From Paracoccaceae bacterium (GTDB lineage Bacteria > Pseudomonadota > Alphaproteobacteria > Rhodobacterales > Rhodobacteraceae), in the NCBI GenBank assembly GCA_023383015.1, contig JAHDXW010000010.1:1-64000 (forward strand): 64,000 nucleotides of DNA, read 5' to 3'. Under the pieces are notes generated by a model. It saw only the letters and a list, made by a program, of their open reading frames with translations. It was not told the origin of the DNA and did no database searches. The translations under genes and the position numbers were made by a program. Positions within the stretch are counted from its first letter, which is position 1. Each line of letters begins with the position of its first letter. Shown here piece by piece: positions 24,412 through 32,851 of the stretch.

Positions 24412-25341
24412 ATGACCGCATCGGGCCAACAGATGACGGTCGATCCGGCGCAGTCGCTGCGCTCTGCGGCCCGCAGGACAAGAGCCGTGGGAACGGCTCT
24501 TGTCGGTCCCGCGCTGGTCTTCGTCCTTGCCATCAACGTGATGCCGGCCTTCTACGGCTTCTATCTGAGCCTGCGCCGGGTGTTCTTCTTCGGGGACGAA
24601 GGCTTTGTCGGGCTTCAGAACTACACGGCACTTCTGTCCGACCCGCTGGCATGGGAGGCGATCGGAAGGTCGCTGGTCTTCAGCTTCGGCGCGCTGGCGG
24701 TTGCGGTTCCGCTGGCGCTGCTGTCGGCCATGGGCATCCGGCGGCTCGGCCGCTGGGGCATGGTGCTGCTGACGGTGGTGCTGGTGCCCTGGGCCATGAG
24801 CCCGATCGTGGTGGCCCTTCTGTGGAAATGGATCCTTGTGCCGTCGCCGGGCGGGCTGATGGGCAGCCTGTTCAGCGCCCTCGGCTATCCGCCGCGAGAC
24901 CTCCTGACCGATCCGGTCCTGGCGATGCCGACGCTGATCGCTATCGCCGTCTGGCGCAACTTCGCCTTTGCCACGATCATCCTCGCCGGTGGCCTGGGCC
25001 AGATCCCCAATGATCTCTACCGCGCCGCCTCGGTCGACGGGCTGCATGCGTGGGAAAGCTTCCGGCGCATCACCCTGCCGCTGCTGATGCCGTCGCTGCT
25101 GATCGTCGTGTCGATGCTGACCATCAGCTATTTCAACGAGGTTCAGGTGATCATCGGCCTCACGGCCGGCGGGCCGATCCGCTCCACCACCACGCTGGCC
25201 TATCAACTCTATCACACCGGCTTCGTCGAACTCGACCAGGGCCGCGGGAATGCCATCGCCATCGTCATGTTCCTGATCAACATGCTGCTCATCGCCATCT
25301 ACATCCGCATCCTCGGGCGGCAGCCGGGGGGCGCGACATGA
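24412..25341 (+). CDS. ABC transporter permease, MalF/UgpA-type
   Basis: 309 residues with about six membrane helices. The EAA loop is present (YRAASVDGLHAWESFRRITLPLL), which contacts the ATPase. It begins with a hydrophilic leader of ~25 residues before the first helix (VGTALVGPALVFVLAINV). It pairs with the downstream MalG-type permease; the stop overlaps that gene's ATG by four bases (ATGA). Part of the CUT1 transporter for an unidentified carbohydrate. Confidence 0.92.
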   Translation: MTASGQQMTVDPAQSLRSAARRTRAVGTALVGPALVFVLAINVMPAFYGFYLSLRRVFFFGDEGFVGLQNYTALLSDPLAWEAIGRSLVFSFGALAVAVPLALLSAMGIRRLGRWGMVLLTVVLVPWAMSPIVVALLWKWILVPSPGGLMGSLFSALGYPPRDLLTDPVLAMPTLIAIAVWRNFAFATIILAGGLGQIPNDLYRAASVDGLHAWESFRRITLPLLMPSLLIVVSMLTISYFNEVQVIIGLTAGGPIRSTTTLAYQLYHTGFVELDQGRGNAIAIVMFLINMLLIAIYIRILGRQPGGAT

Positions 25342-26159
25342 GGCGCTTGAACGCCCCCGTTCTGGTGATCGGCTGCCTGCTCGGCGCCGTGGTCGCGCTC
25401 GGCCCGATCCTGTGGGCGCTGTCGACGTCGCTGAAGCCGACCAGCCGCATCTTCGCGGTCCCGCCGGAACTGATCCCGTCCGAGCCCGTGCCCGATCACT
25501 ACTACCGGCTGATCGCCGAGGGCGTGCACTGGGCGTTCCTGAACAGCGGCGGATACGCGATGGCCGCCGTCGCCCTGTCGCTCATCTTCGGCGTCATTGC
25601 GGGCTACGGGCTGTCGCGGTACCCGGTGCCGGGCCGGCAGCTGATCCTGGTGCTCTTCGTCGGTGCGATGGCGGTGCCCGGCTTCGCGGTCCTGCTGCCC
25701 ACGCAGATCATGTTCGTGGAGCTCGGGCTCTACAACAGCTGGGCGGCCCTGCCGATCCTCTATGCCGGTCATGTCCTGCCGTTTGCCGTCTGGGTGACGC
25801 GGGCGCATTTCAACGCGATCCCGCGCGAGCTGGAACAGGCTGCGCAGATCGACGGCTATTCGCGGGCCGAGGCCGTCTGGAAGGTGGTGCTGCCCGGCGC
25901 CAGACCCGCGCTGCTGGCCGCCGCGACCTTCGGCTTCCTGCATTCGTGGAACGACTACGTCACCGCGACCACCATGATCGACAGCCCCGACAAGCGCACG
26001 CTGACGGTGGCTCTGATCTTCTTCCAGGGCTTCCACGGCCGTGACTGGGGTGCGCTCATGGCGGGTGTGATCGTCGCGACCATCCCCCCCGTGGTGATGT
26101 TCCTGCTGTTTCGGAAATACCTCATCGGTGGCTTCTCCGATGGCTCGGTCAAGGGGTGA
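25338..26159 (+). CDS. ABC transporter permease, MalG/UgpE-type
   Basis: 273 residues, six helices, EAA motif EQAAQIDGYSRAEAVWKVVLPGARPAL. The first helix starts a few residues after the N terminus (VLVIGCLLGAVVALGPILW), as in MalG-type subunits. The ATG lies inside the upstream permease stop (ATGA), so translation is coupled and ATG 25338 is the start. The ATPase gene follows four bases after the stop. Confidence 0.92.
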   Translation: MRRLNAPVLVIGCLLGAVVALGPILWALSTSLKPTSRIFAVPPELIPSEPVPDHYYRLIAEGVHWAFLNSGGYAMAAVALSLIFGVIAGYGLSRYPVPGRQLILVLFVGAMAVPGFAVLLPTQIMFVELGLYNSWAALPILYAGHVLPFAVWVTRAHFNAIPRELEQAAQIDGYSRAEAVWKVVLPGARPALLAAATFGFLHSWNDYVTATTMIDSPDKRTLTVALIFFQGFHGRDWGALMAGVIVATIPPVVMFLLFRKYLIGGFSDGSVKG

Positions 26160-26163
26160 GTCC

Positions 26164-27264
26164 GTGAGACCCGATCAGAATCCCGCCTCGTCCGCGCAAT
26201 CCGTCCGCTTCGTCGCTGTCGGGAAAAGCTACGGTGCGGTGCGTGCCGTCTCGGGCATCGACATCGCCATCGCGCCGGGCCAGTTCGTCACCCTTCTCGG
26301 TCCGTCAGGCTGCGGCAAGAGCACGACACTGAACATGATCGCCGGGCTCGAGATGCCGACCGAGGGGCGCATCTTCATCGGCGACCGCGACGTGACAACG
26401 ATGAAGCCTGCGGACCGGGACATCGCGATGGTGTTCCAGTCCTACGCGCTCTACCCGCATCTGACGCTGTTCGAGAACATCGCCTTCCCGCTGCGCGCCC
26501 GCCGCCGCCGCACGCCCGAGGCCGAGGTCGACCGCAAGGTCAGGGAAGCGGCCCGGATGCTGGGGCTGGACAAGCTGCTCGATCGGTACCCCCGCGCGAT
26601 CTCGGGCGGCCAGCGGCAGCGCGTCGCGCTGGGCCGGGCGATGGTGCGAACCCCGACGGTCTATCTGCTGGACGAGCCGCTCTCGAACCTGGACCAGCAG
26701 CTGCGCGTCCAGATGCGGTCCGAACTGAAGGACCTGCACCAGCGGCTGGGTGCCACGATGATGTATGTCACCCACGACCAGGGCGAGGCGATGACGCTGT
26801 CGGACATGATCGTGGTGATGTCGGCTGGACGGATCGAGCAGATGGGCACCCCGCGCGATCTGTACGAAAGCCCGGCCAACCTGTTCGTGGCGCGCTTTCT
26901 GGGCGAGCCGGGCATGAACATCCTTGACGGAACGGTCGCTGGCGGCCGGGTCGAGGGTCCGGGATTTGCCGCACCCTTGACCGCGGCGACAGGCAGGGAC
27001 CGGCGGCGCGTTATGGTCGGCATCCGCCCCGAGGATCTGGTCGAAGACCCCACCCGGGCCGCCATGTTGCGCGGCCGGGTCCGGACGGTCGAATACCTCG
27101 GGGGCCGCTGTCTGCTGCGCTTCGATGTCGGCGACAGGCTGGTGGTGGCGTTCCTGCCGCCGGGGGCGGATCTGAAACCGGGCGACGATGTCGGCCTGTC
27201 GCCGAAACATGCCGGCCGCCTTTGCTTCTTCGATGCCGAGACAGGCCTGGCCCTGCAGGCATGA
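26164..27264 (+). CDS. ABC transporter ATP-binding protein, MalK/UgpC-type
   Basis: 366 residues. Walker A GPSGCGKST, Q-loop FQSYALYPHLT, signature SGGQRQR, Walker B VYLLDEPLSNLD, H-loop THDQ, then the C-terminal OB-fold (TOBE) regulatory domain typical of MalK (GIRPEDL). This energises the sugar permeases upstream. GTG 26164 is preceded by AAGGGGTGAG; an ATG at 26128 lies inside the previous gene. No further gene follows for ~880 bp on this strand. Confidence 0.93.
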   Translation: MRPDQNPASSAQSVRFVAVGKSYGAVRAVSGIDIAIAPGQFVTLLGPSGCGKSTTLNMIAGLEMPTEGRIFIGDRDVTTMKPADRDIAMVFQSYALYPHLTLFENIAFPLRARRRRTPEAEVDRKVREAARMLGLDKLLDRYPRAISGGQRQRVALGRAMVRTPTVYLLDEPLSNLDQQLRVQMRSELKDLHQRLGATMMYVTHDQGEAMTLSDMIVVMSAGRIEQMGTPRDLYESPANLFVARFLGEPGMNILDGTVAGGRVEGPGFAAPLTAATGRDRRRVMVGIRPEDLVEDPTRAAMLRGRVRTVEYLGGRCLLRFDVGDRLVVAFLPPGADLKPGDDVGLSPKHAGRLCFFDAETGLALQA

Positions 27265-27267
27265 CGC

Positions 27268-27407
27268 CTCTGTCGCGCAAATCGGCGGCGGGCCGGAGTT
27301 TTCCTTCGCCCGGACCGACTTGTCCCGCGACCCCGGTGATGCGTGTGGCGAGCGCGGCGAAGCCGTCCGGGACGGGGATGCGAACCCTGAACTCCGCGAC
27401 CTGACGG
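27268..27407 (+). repeat. copy A of an inverted ~140-bp dispersed repeat
   Basis: Starts four bases after the MalK-type stop codon. It begins CTCTGTCGCGCAAATCGGC and ends CTCCGCGACCTGACGG. A clearly related copy (B) lies in reverse orientation at 29939-30080, with the longest shared runs being GGCGAAGCCGTCCGGGACGG and CTCCGCGACCTGACGG. I estimate roughly three quarters identity by eye. It could be a non-autonomous mobile element or the remnant of an insertion sequence end. Confidence 0.6.
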
Positions 27408-28142
27408 GCGGCTCGCCGGTGGTAAGCCCGGCGGCGCGGATCTCCGGCGGCTTTCCTTCGCCCCGACCCTGATCCCCGTGCCGTCGGACGGACGGTGCAG
27501 GGGCCCCTGCGACCCGCGACAGGGAATGCTGACCTTCAGCGTCCTCCGGCGCGGCCACAGCGTGCCGAGGCCGGGCACCGCCCGGTCCGGACCGGTCTGC
27601 CACACCAGGCTCACGACGCACCCCGGCGGCCTGCCCGGGTGCGTTGCCGGGCAGCACCGTCATCGACAGGCCGCTCCGGATGGCGGCTTCGCTGCAGCCG
27701 GGCCGCATGAGGATCCTGCAGGCCCGGGGGGCAGGTCTGCCCATGCCGACCGGCTGCCAAGCGGGATGCGCAAGATGAACCCCCCACAGGATGCGTGCGA
27801 CAGACCTTCCGGACGGCGGTGCAGCGGCCCCGTCGGGCCGTGGCACGGCCGCTGCCGGCCCGGGACACGCGCCTTGCCCGGAGATGCGTCGCGCCGCGGC
27901 CTGTCGCGATTGGCCGGTATCGGAGCGCCGGTATCCCCGGGGCGGGCGGCGCGGGCCGCCGGGGCGCCGGCCCCTTTGCGCCCCGGCACGGAGCAGCGTG
28001 ACCCGTCCCATGCGTGGGACAACAATAAAAAGTATTGAAATCAGTGTCTTGACAACATGCGTCAAGCTTTCGTCAAGGATCGTCGGCGTCCGCGGCGGGC
28101 AGGGGCCGTCTGGCCAGGCCGCAGCGCGAAGCACATGCGCAA
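27408..28142. other. ~735-bp gene-less stretch
   Basis: No gene could be supported; open frames are low-complexity Pro/Arg/Gly-rich and none carries a motif. An A/T-rich patch at 28021-28045 is followed by an inverted repeat CTTGAC-N7-GTCAAG (28048-28066) that contains a -35-like TTGACA. This looks like a regulated promoter without an adjacent gene. The rest appears to be degenerate sequence. Confidence 0.45.
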
Positions 28143-28168
28143 GGGGGCCGGCCCTGCGGCCGGCCCCC
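28143..28168 (-). terminator. strong hairpin after the cold-shock gene
   Basis: GGGGGCCGGCC-CTGC-GGCCGGCCCCC is a perfect 11-bp stem with a 4-base loop, 40 bases beyond the csp stop. There is no long T-run on either strand, so it may act as a weak intrinsic terminator or as a 3' stabiliser of the csp mRNA. A mutated copy is at about 29838-29863. Confidence 0.65.
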
Positions 28169-28208
28169 TCATGTCAATTCAGGAGGCGCCGCCCCGCGGC
28201 CGCAAGGC

Positions 28209-28415
28209 TTAGGCGAGGGCGAGGTTGATCGCGCTCTCGCGGCCGTCACGGCCGGATTCGACGTCGAACTTCACCTTCTGCCCGTCGGCGAGGGTGCGGA
28301 TGCCCGCACGCTCGAGCGCCGAGACATGCACGAACACGTCCTTGCGCCCGCCCTCCGGGGCGATGAAGCCGAAGCCCTTGGTGGCATTGAACCATTTCAC
28401 GGTGCCGGTGGCCAT
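28209..28415 (-). CDS. csp: cold-shock domain protein (CspA family)
   Basis: 68 residues forming one cold-shock domain: [13 protein letters not shown] (RNP1) and [13 protein letters not shown] (RNP2), followed by the C-terminal strand [17 protein letters not shown]. These bind single-stranded RNA/DNA and melt mRNA structure. AAGGAG lies nine bases before ATG 28415; a second ATG at 28420 is out of frame. A -10-like TTATAC at 28524-28529 (minus strand) would give a leader of about 100 bases, as is common for csp mRNAs. Remnants of further csp copies lie at 29655-29936. Confidence 0.95.
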   Translation of the reverse strand: MATGTVKWFNATKGFGFIAPEGGRKDVFVHVSALERAGIRTLADGQKVKFDVESGRDGRESAINLALA

Positions 28416-28529
28416 CCCATGTCACTCCTTCACTGGATGCTGCCCGCGGGGTGCGGCAGCCTGGCTGATGTCATGTCGTATCGAGGGACTTCAGCCGGTG
28501 AGGGAGGAGCCTGAGTCGAGCCGGTATAA

Positions 28530-29125
28530 CGTCGCCCCGTGCACATGGGGGATCGGGGGCGGGAGCGCAAGGGGGGAAGGGAGGAACGGGGCGCTGAAGC
28601 CGTGCGATCGCATCCCCCCGGACGAGGAGTGCGGAGAGGGTGCCGCGGGAAGCGGCTTGGAGACTGCGGGCCGGCGGGCGCGAAAGGACGCTGCGGACCA
28701 TCGCGCCCACGGGCGGTGATGCCGACATCAGCCTGCCCGCAGCGTCATCCTGATCAGGGAGGCCCGCACCGGGCATCACCGCGACGACCGGCGCCAGCCA
28801 CAGCATTCAGCGGGACGGCATCCTCCCGGACCTCGGCGAGCGATGATCCCGCTTGATGCCCCATCTCCGACCCCGCGAACCTCGCATGCCTCGCCCGCTC
28901 CGGCCACCCCGACGCGGGGCCGCGCCGGCGCAGCCCGCCGGCCCCGGGCGGGGCCGGCCCCGGGGGCGCGGGGATGCCGGCCGGCGACCGTACCGCGGCC
29001 GGCGGCGTCCCCGTCGGCCGGCAGCCCCCTTCTTGCGGTGCCCGTCGGCCGGCTGGAACCCGGCAGGCGTCCCGCGGCGGGCCTCCGGGCTGCGGGCAGG
29101 CGGGATGCGCCCGCCCGCCGCAGGA
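28530..29125. other. ~600-bp gene-less stretch upstream of csp
   Basis: Very GC-rich; the frames that stay open on both strands are Arg/Pro/Gly-rich and show no domain. A minus-strand frame at 28471-28806 (111 codons) begins with a hydrophobic stretch MLWLAPVVAVMPGAG but covers the csp promoter and has no recognisable family. I see no gene here. Confidence 0.4.
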
Positions 29126-29422
29126 TCAGTCGTTGCCGGCGCCGTTGTCGTTGTCGGGGTTCGGCCGTCCGTCGGTCGTGAGCGGGCCGTCGACCAGGAA
29201 CGGCCCGAGCTTGCCAAGATCCAGCGGTCCGGTTCCCTGCGATTCCGCGCTGACCACCTTTCCCCACCCGTTGGGATCGTTGTAGCCGTCTTCGCCCTGC
29301 CAGTAGTCCTTGGCGAAATCGACCACATCCCCGATCCGCCCGGGGTCGTCGGGCGCGCCCGCCTGCGCCACCCCCGCCACCCAGCACATCATGAGCACTG
29401 CAAGCAACCGCATGGGTTTCAC
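29126..29422 (-). CDS. small secreted protein of unknown function
   Basis: 98 residues. Clear Sec signal peptide (MRLLAVLMMCWVAGVAQA, cleavage after AQA about residue 21), then a short acidic mature part of ~77 residues rich in Gly, Asp and Asn (DVVDFAKDYWQGEDGYNDPNGWG and a C-terminal PNPDNDNGAGND). No cysteine in the mature part. Codon pattern and the signal peptide support a real gene although it sits in gene-poor DNA. The tail with alternating D/N could bind Ca2+, which is a guess. Met at residue 4 may be the true start. Confidence 0.6.
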   Translation of the reverse strand: MKPMRLLAVLMMCWVAGVAQAGAPDDPGRIGDVVDFAKDYWQGEDGYNDPNGWGKVVSAESQGTGPLDLGKLGPFLVDGPLTTDGRPNPDNDNGAGND

Positions 29423-29654
29423 TCCTCCTCCGCCTCGGGACCGCGACCCCGCGACGAACCGGAACAGAGTGCACCGCAGGGGTTCGCCGCGGGGCCGTCG
29501 GCGGGCAGACTAGCACGGCTGGCCGCGTCCCGCCACCATGGCGCGCCCGGCCGCAACCCCGGCCGGGCGAAACGGTCCGGTTCCGTCCCCGCCCCCCCCC
29601 CGCCCGCGCGCGCCTCGCGTTACCGTTCCCGTCCGCCCGCCGGCGCGGCCGCGG

Positions 29655-29936
29655 GTTCCCGCCCGCACCGGCGTCGGACCCCGGACGCCCGTGTCGCGTT
29701 GCCCGCCCTCCGGGGCGATGATGCCGCCGGCGCGGGCGGCCGTCCCGAGCCACGCGCCGGTGGTGCCGCCCGCCGGGTGCGGGGGCCCGGCCGATGGCAT
29801 GTCGCAACGAGGGACGTCGGCCGGCGAGGGAGGAGCGGGGCCGGGCCCTGCGGCCGGCCCGCTCATGGCAATTCGGGTGCCGCCGCCCCCCGGCCGCGAG
29901 GCTCAGGCATGGGCGAGGTTGGGCGCGCGGGTCGTC
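29655..29936 (-). pseudogene. decayed cold-shock gene copies
   Basis: Two pieces match the intact csp locus in the same orientation. 29655-29836 resembles the csp middle plus 5' flank: GCCCGCCCTCCGGGGCGATG (encoding FIAPEGG) and CATGTCG-AACGAGGGAC-TC-GCCGG-GAGGGAGGAGC. 29837-29936 resembles the csp hairpin plus 3' end: CCCTGCGGCCGGCCC, TCAATTC-like spacer, GGCCGC-AGGCT-AGGC. The order (5' part then 3' part) suggests two former tandem copies joined by deletion. No frame remains. Confidence 0.6.
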
Positions 29937-29938
29937 GA

Positions 29939-30080
29939 CCGTCAGGTCGCGGAGGTGCAGCTTTCGCGTCGCCGTCCCGGACGGCTTCGCCACCCCCTGG
30001 CACGCCCACCGCGGAGGTCGCGGGATGGCTTTGTCCGCGGAAAGGGCACTCCGGTCCGCAGCCGATTTGTGCGACAGAGC
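29939..30080 (-). repeat. copy B of the inverted ~140-bp dispersed repeat
   Basis: Reverse complement begins GCTCTGTCGCACAAATCGGC and ends CTCCGCGACCTGACGG, matching copy A (27268-27407). It abuts the decayed csp remnant on one side and ends about 60 bases before the MarR gene on the other. Confidence 0.6.
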
Positions 30081-30142
30081 CATCCCCACCGGAAAGCCCG
30101 GACCGCGGCACGACCTTGCCGCAGCCTGCCGTGCGGCCCGCG

Positions 30143-30622
30143 TCACCCCTCTTCGCTTCGCCCTCCGGCCGACCCGAGGCGCGCATAAAGCTCCGCCAGG
30201 ATGCGCCTGGCGGTCTCGATGTCTTCCACGGGCAGGCCCTCTCCGAGGGCGCTGACCAGCGGGTCGTACAGGCGGATGGCGGCGTCATATGTCTGCTGCC
30301 CGGCTGCCGTCAGCATGACGAGTTGCGCACGCCGGTGATTCGGGTTCGGGGCGAAGCCCACCAGCCCGTCCCGGTTCAGGTCGTTCACGATGCGCTGCAC
30401 GTTCTGGCGGTTCGCGCCCAGGTCGCGTGCCAGCCAGGCGACGGGCTGCGGGCGGCCGGCCGCGACGATCGTGCCCATCACCTGCCATCGCGCGCTCGTC
30501 AGCCCGAGCGGCGCCACGAGCCGGTCGCCCCAGGCAAGCGTGCGGTTGTTGGCCCTGAACATCATCAGGATGAGGTCAGTCAGGGCGGCCCCGTCGCGGC
30601 TTCGCCGAGCTTCTTCCATCAT
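30143..30622 (-). CDS. MarR family transcriptional regulator
   Basis: 159 residues with a winged helix in the middle (SARWQVMGTIVAAG, WLARDLGANRQNVQRIVNDLNRDGLV, wing HRRAQLVMLTAAG) and helical dimerisation ends. MarR proteins repress themselves and adjacent transport or detox genes. The gene is divergent from a small membrane protein gene; a perfect 14-bp palindrome lies in the shared 90-bp gap. ATG 30622 or the adjacent ATG 30619 is the start. Confidence 0.88.
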   Translation of the reverse strand: MMEEARRSRDGAALTDLILMMFRANNRTLAWGDRLVAPLGLTSARWQVMGTIVAAGRPQPVAWLARDLGANRQNVQRIVNDLNRDGLVGFAPNPNHRRAQLVMLTAAGQQTYDAAIRLYDPLVSALGEGLPVEDIETARRILAELYARLGSAGGRSEEG

Positions 30623-30637
30623 CGATCATCCGGCTTA

Positions 30638-30666
30638 TTGACATCATGATGTCATATTGACATTAT
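30638..30666 (+). promoter_or_regulatory. promoter with MarR-type palindrome
   Basis: GACATCATGATGTC (30640-30653) is a perfect 14-bp palindrome. It overlaps a plus-strand -35 TTGACA (30638-30643) followed after 17 bases by CATTAT (30661-30666). Binding by the MarR protein would block RNA polymerase and repress the membrane protein gene, possibly marR as well. A related but shorter inverted repeat is at 28048-28066. Confidence 0.6.
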
Positions 30667-30712
30667 GTATCATATACCGAGAGCGGTACCTTGCCAAGTG
30701 AGGGGGCACAGC

Positions 30713-31159
30713 ATGACCAGGCTCATCCACCCGGTGGCGGGCGCACTTGCGCTGCTGACGATCACCGCCTTCTGGCTGTCCACGGCCGTGTCGGAGCTGT
30801 TCGGCCCGCAGGCGGCGGTGACGGCGGTCAAGACGGCCATCCCCTGGGGGTTCATCCTCCTCGTTCCGGCGCTTGCGGCCGCCGGGGGAACCGGGTTCGT
30901 CCTCGCCGGGGCGCGCCGGGCGGGCCTCGCGGGTGCCAAGCGCAAGCGCATGCCGGTGATTGCCGCCAACGGTCTCCTCGTCCTCATCCCGTCGGCGCTG
31001 TTTCTCGCCTCCAAGGCGGGGCAGGGGGAATTCGACGGCGCCTTCCTCGCCGTCCAGGCGATCGAGCTCGTTGCGGGGGCCGTGAACATCACGCTGCTGG
31101 GCCTCAACCTGCGCGACGGGCTGCGCATGACCGGCCGGTGGCGACGCCGCCCAGCGTGA
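30713..31159 (+). CDS. four-helix inner-membrane protein of unknown function
   Basis: 148 residues starting at MTRLIHPVAGALALL, with four predicted helices (about 8-27, 42-62, 80-98, 108-130). No catalytic motif. Start ATG 30713 has GTGAGGGGG upstream; an in-frame start at 30665 would fall in the promoter. Divergent pairing with a MarR regulator is common for small membrane proteins linked to efflux or stress, and the palindromic operator suggests it is the regulator's target. Confidence 0.7.
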   Translation: MTRLIHPVAGALALLTITAFWLSTAVSELFGPQAAVTAVKTAIPWGFILLVPALAAAGGTGFVLAGARRAGLAGAKRKRMPVIAANGLLVLIPSALFLASKAGQGEFDGAFLAVQAIELVAGAVNITLLGLNLRDGLRMTGRWRRRPA

Positions 31160-31354
31160 CGCACCGCAGCCAGGCGCGATCCTGCCCGCGCAGGGCCCGT
31201 TGCGGACCGTCAGGCGAAACGCTGACCCCTCCCGCCCGGCCACACCGCCGGCCTAGCCTGCCGCCACGTTCCCGGAAGCCACGCGATGCGCGGCCCTCCC
31301 GCCTGCGCCTCCCTGCCGGCATCGCGCGCTGCCCGATCAGAGGTGTCTGAGGAC

Positions 31355-32851
31355 ATGCCGCGCATCTTCGTCGCCACGCTTGGCACCGAGACGAACACTT
31401 TTGCCTCGTTCCCCACCGGCCTCGGCCAGTTCCGCAACTACGTCTGGTCCGAGGACGGGATCGCCCGGGTCGCCCCCTCGCACACCAGCGCCCCGGCCCG
31501 CCACTGGGTCCGCCGTGCGCAGGAGGCGGGCTGGGAGGTGGTCGAGGGCCTGCACGCCCGCGCCCGCCCCTCGGGCATCGTCACCCGCGGCGCCTACGAA
31601 TTCATGCGCGACCGCATCCTGGCCCAGCTTGCCGCGGCCGGACCGGTCGATGCGGTGGTCCTGAACCTGCACGGCGCGATGGTGGCCGAGGGCTACGACG
31701 ACTGCGAGGCCGATCTGGTGACGCGCATCCGGGGCATCGCCGGGCCGCGGGCCTGCATCGCCGCGATGCTCGATCCCCACGCCCACATCGACCATGTGCT
31801 GGTCGGGGCCGCCGACATCATCGTCATCCTCAAGACCTACCCCCATGTCGACTATGTCGAGCGCGCCGAGGAGGTCTTCGGCCTTGTCGAGCGCACGCTG
31901 GCGGGCGAGGCCAGGCCGGTGACGGCGCTGTTCGACTGCCGCTCGATGGGCATCTTCCCGCTCACCCGGGCCGGCCCGATGCCGGGCTTCATGCAGGCGC
32001 TGCGGGCGGCCGAGGGGCGGGACGGCATCCTGTCGCTGTCGCTGAACCACGGCTTCCCCTGGGCCGACGTGCCGCAGGCCGGTGCCAAGATGCTCGCCAT
32101 CGCCGATGGCGACATGGCCCTGGCCGAGCGGGCGGCGCGCGAGTTCGGCCTGCGCTTCTACGATTCCCGCGCCGAGGCGGCGCTTCCCTTCACCCCCTTC
32201 GAGGCAGCGATCGCCGAGGCGCGTGCGGGCGGCGACAGGCCGCTCCTGCTGGCCGATGTGGCCGACCAGACCGGCAGCGGCGCGCCGGGCGACACCACCC
32301 ACATCCTGCGCGCCCTGATCGCCGCCGGCATCCGCCGCGCCGCGATCGCGGTGTTCTTCGATCCGCTCGCGGTGGGCATCTGCCATGACGCCGGGGTCGG
32401 CGCCCGCTTCACCATGCGCATCGGCGGCAAGTACGAGCCGCATTCGGGCCCCTGCCTCGATGCCGAGGCCGAGGTCGTGTTCCTCGGGCGCGACGCGCGC
32501 CAGTCGCAGCACACCGGCGGCGACAGCGTGTTGCTGGGGGATGTCGCGGTGGTGCGTGTCGAGGGGATCGAGATCCTGATGTCGAACCGGCGCATCGGCG
32601 TCTTCGTGCCCGAGCTGTTCCTCGACCATGGCATCACCATCGCCGACAAGCAGGTGCTCGTGCTCAAGAACCTCTACAAGCACACCGACGTCTTTGCTCC
32701 CCTGGTGCGCCGGCAGCTCTATGTCGCGGCGCCCGGCACCAGCAACCCGGACTGGCACGAGCTGCCCTTCCGCCGCATCCCCCGCCCGATCTGGCCGCTC
32801 GACCCCGACCCGCTGGGCCGCGACGCCGCCGCCGCCGGGGCCCGGCCGTGA
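31355..32851 (+). CDS. M81 family metallopeptidase (MlrC-like), copy 1
   Basis: 498 residues of the M81/MlrC fold: N-terminal RIFVATLGTETNTFASF, central NLHGAM and AAMLDPHAHIDHVLV with candidate Zn ligands, HGFPWADVP, then the MlrC C-terminal domain (ADVADQTGSGAPGDTTHILRAL, TFMSNRR-like block). MlrC hydrolyses linearised microcystin in Sphingomonas; most relatives have unknown substrates. Start ATG 31355 has TGAGGAC upstream. The next M81 gene overlaps by four bases (GTGA), and a hydroxyacid dehydrogenase and peptide ABC transporter follow. Confidence 0.88.
   Translation: MPRIFVATLGTETNTFASFPTGLGQFRNYVWSEDGIARVAPSHTSAPARHWVRRAQEAGWEVVEGLHARARPSGIVTRGAYEFMRDRILAQLAAAGPVDAVVLNLHGAMVAEGYDDCEADLVTRIRGIAGPRACIAAMLDPHAHIDHVLVGAADIIVILKTYPHVDYVERAEEVFGLVERTLAGEARPVTALFDCRSMGIFPLTRAGPMPGFMQALRAAEGRDGILSLSLNHGFPWADVPQAGAKMLAIADGDMALAERAAREFGLRFYDSRAEAALPFTPFEAAIAEARAGGDRPLLLADVADQTGSGAPGDTTHILRALIAAGIRRAAIAVFFDPLAVGICHDAGVGARFTMRIGGKYEPHSGPCLDAEAEVVFLGRDARQSQHTGGDSVLLGDVAVVRVEGIEILMSNRRIGVFVPELFLDHGITIADKQVLVLKNLYKHTDVFAPLVRRQLYVAAPGTSNPDWHELPFRRIPRPIWPLDPDPLGRDAAAAGARP

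Noticed and set aside
28776-30146. Minus-strand open frame of 456 codons across the csp remnant and repeat B
   Set aside because: Low-complexity Arg/Pro/Gly protein crossing repeats and a better supported secreted-protein gene; judged non-coding.
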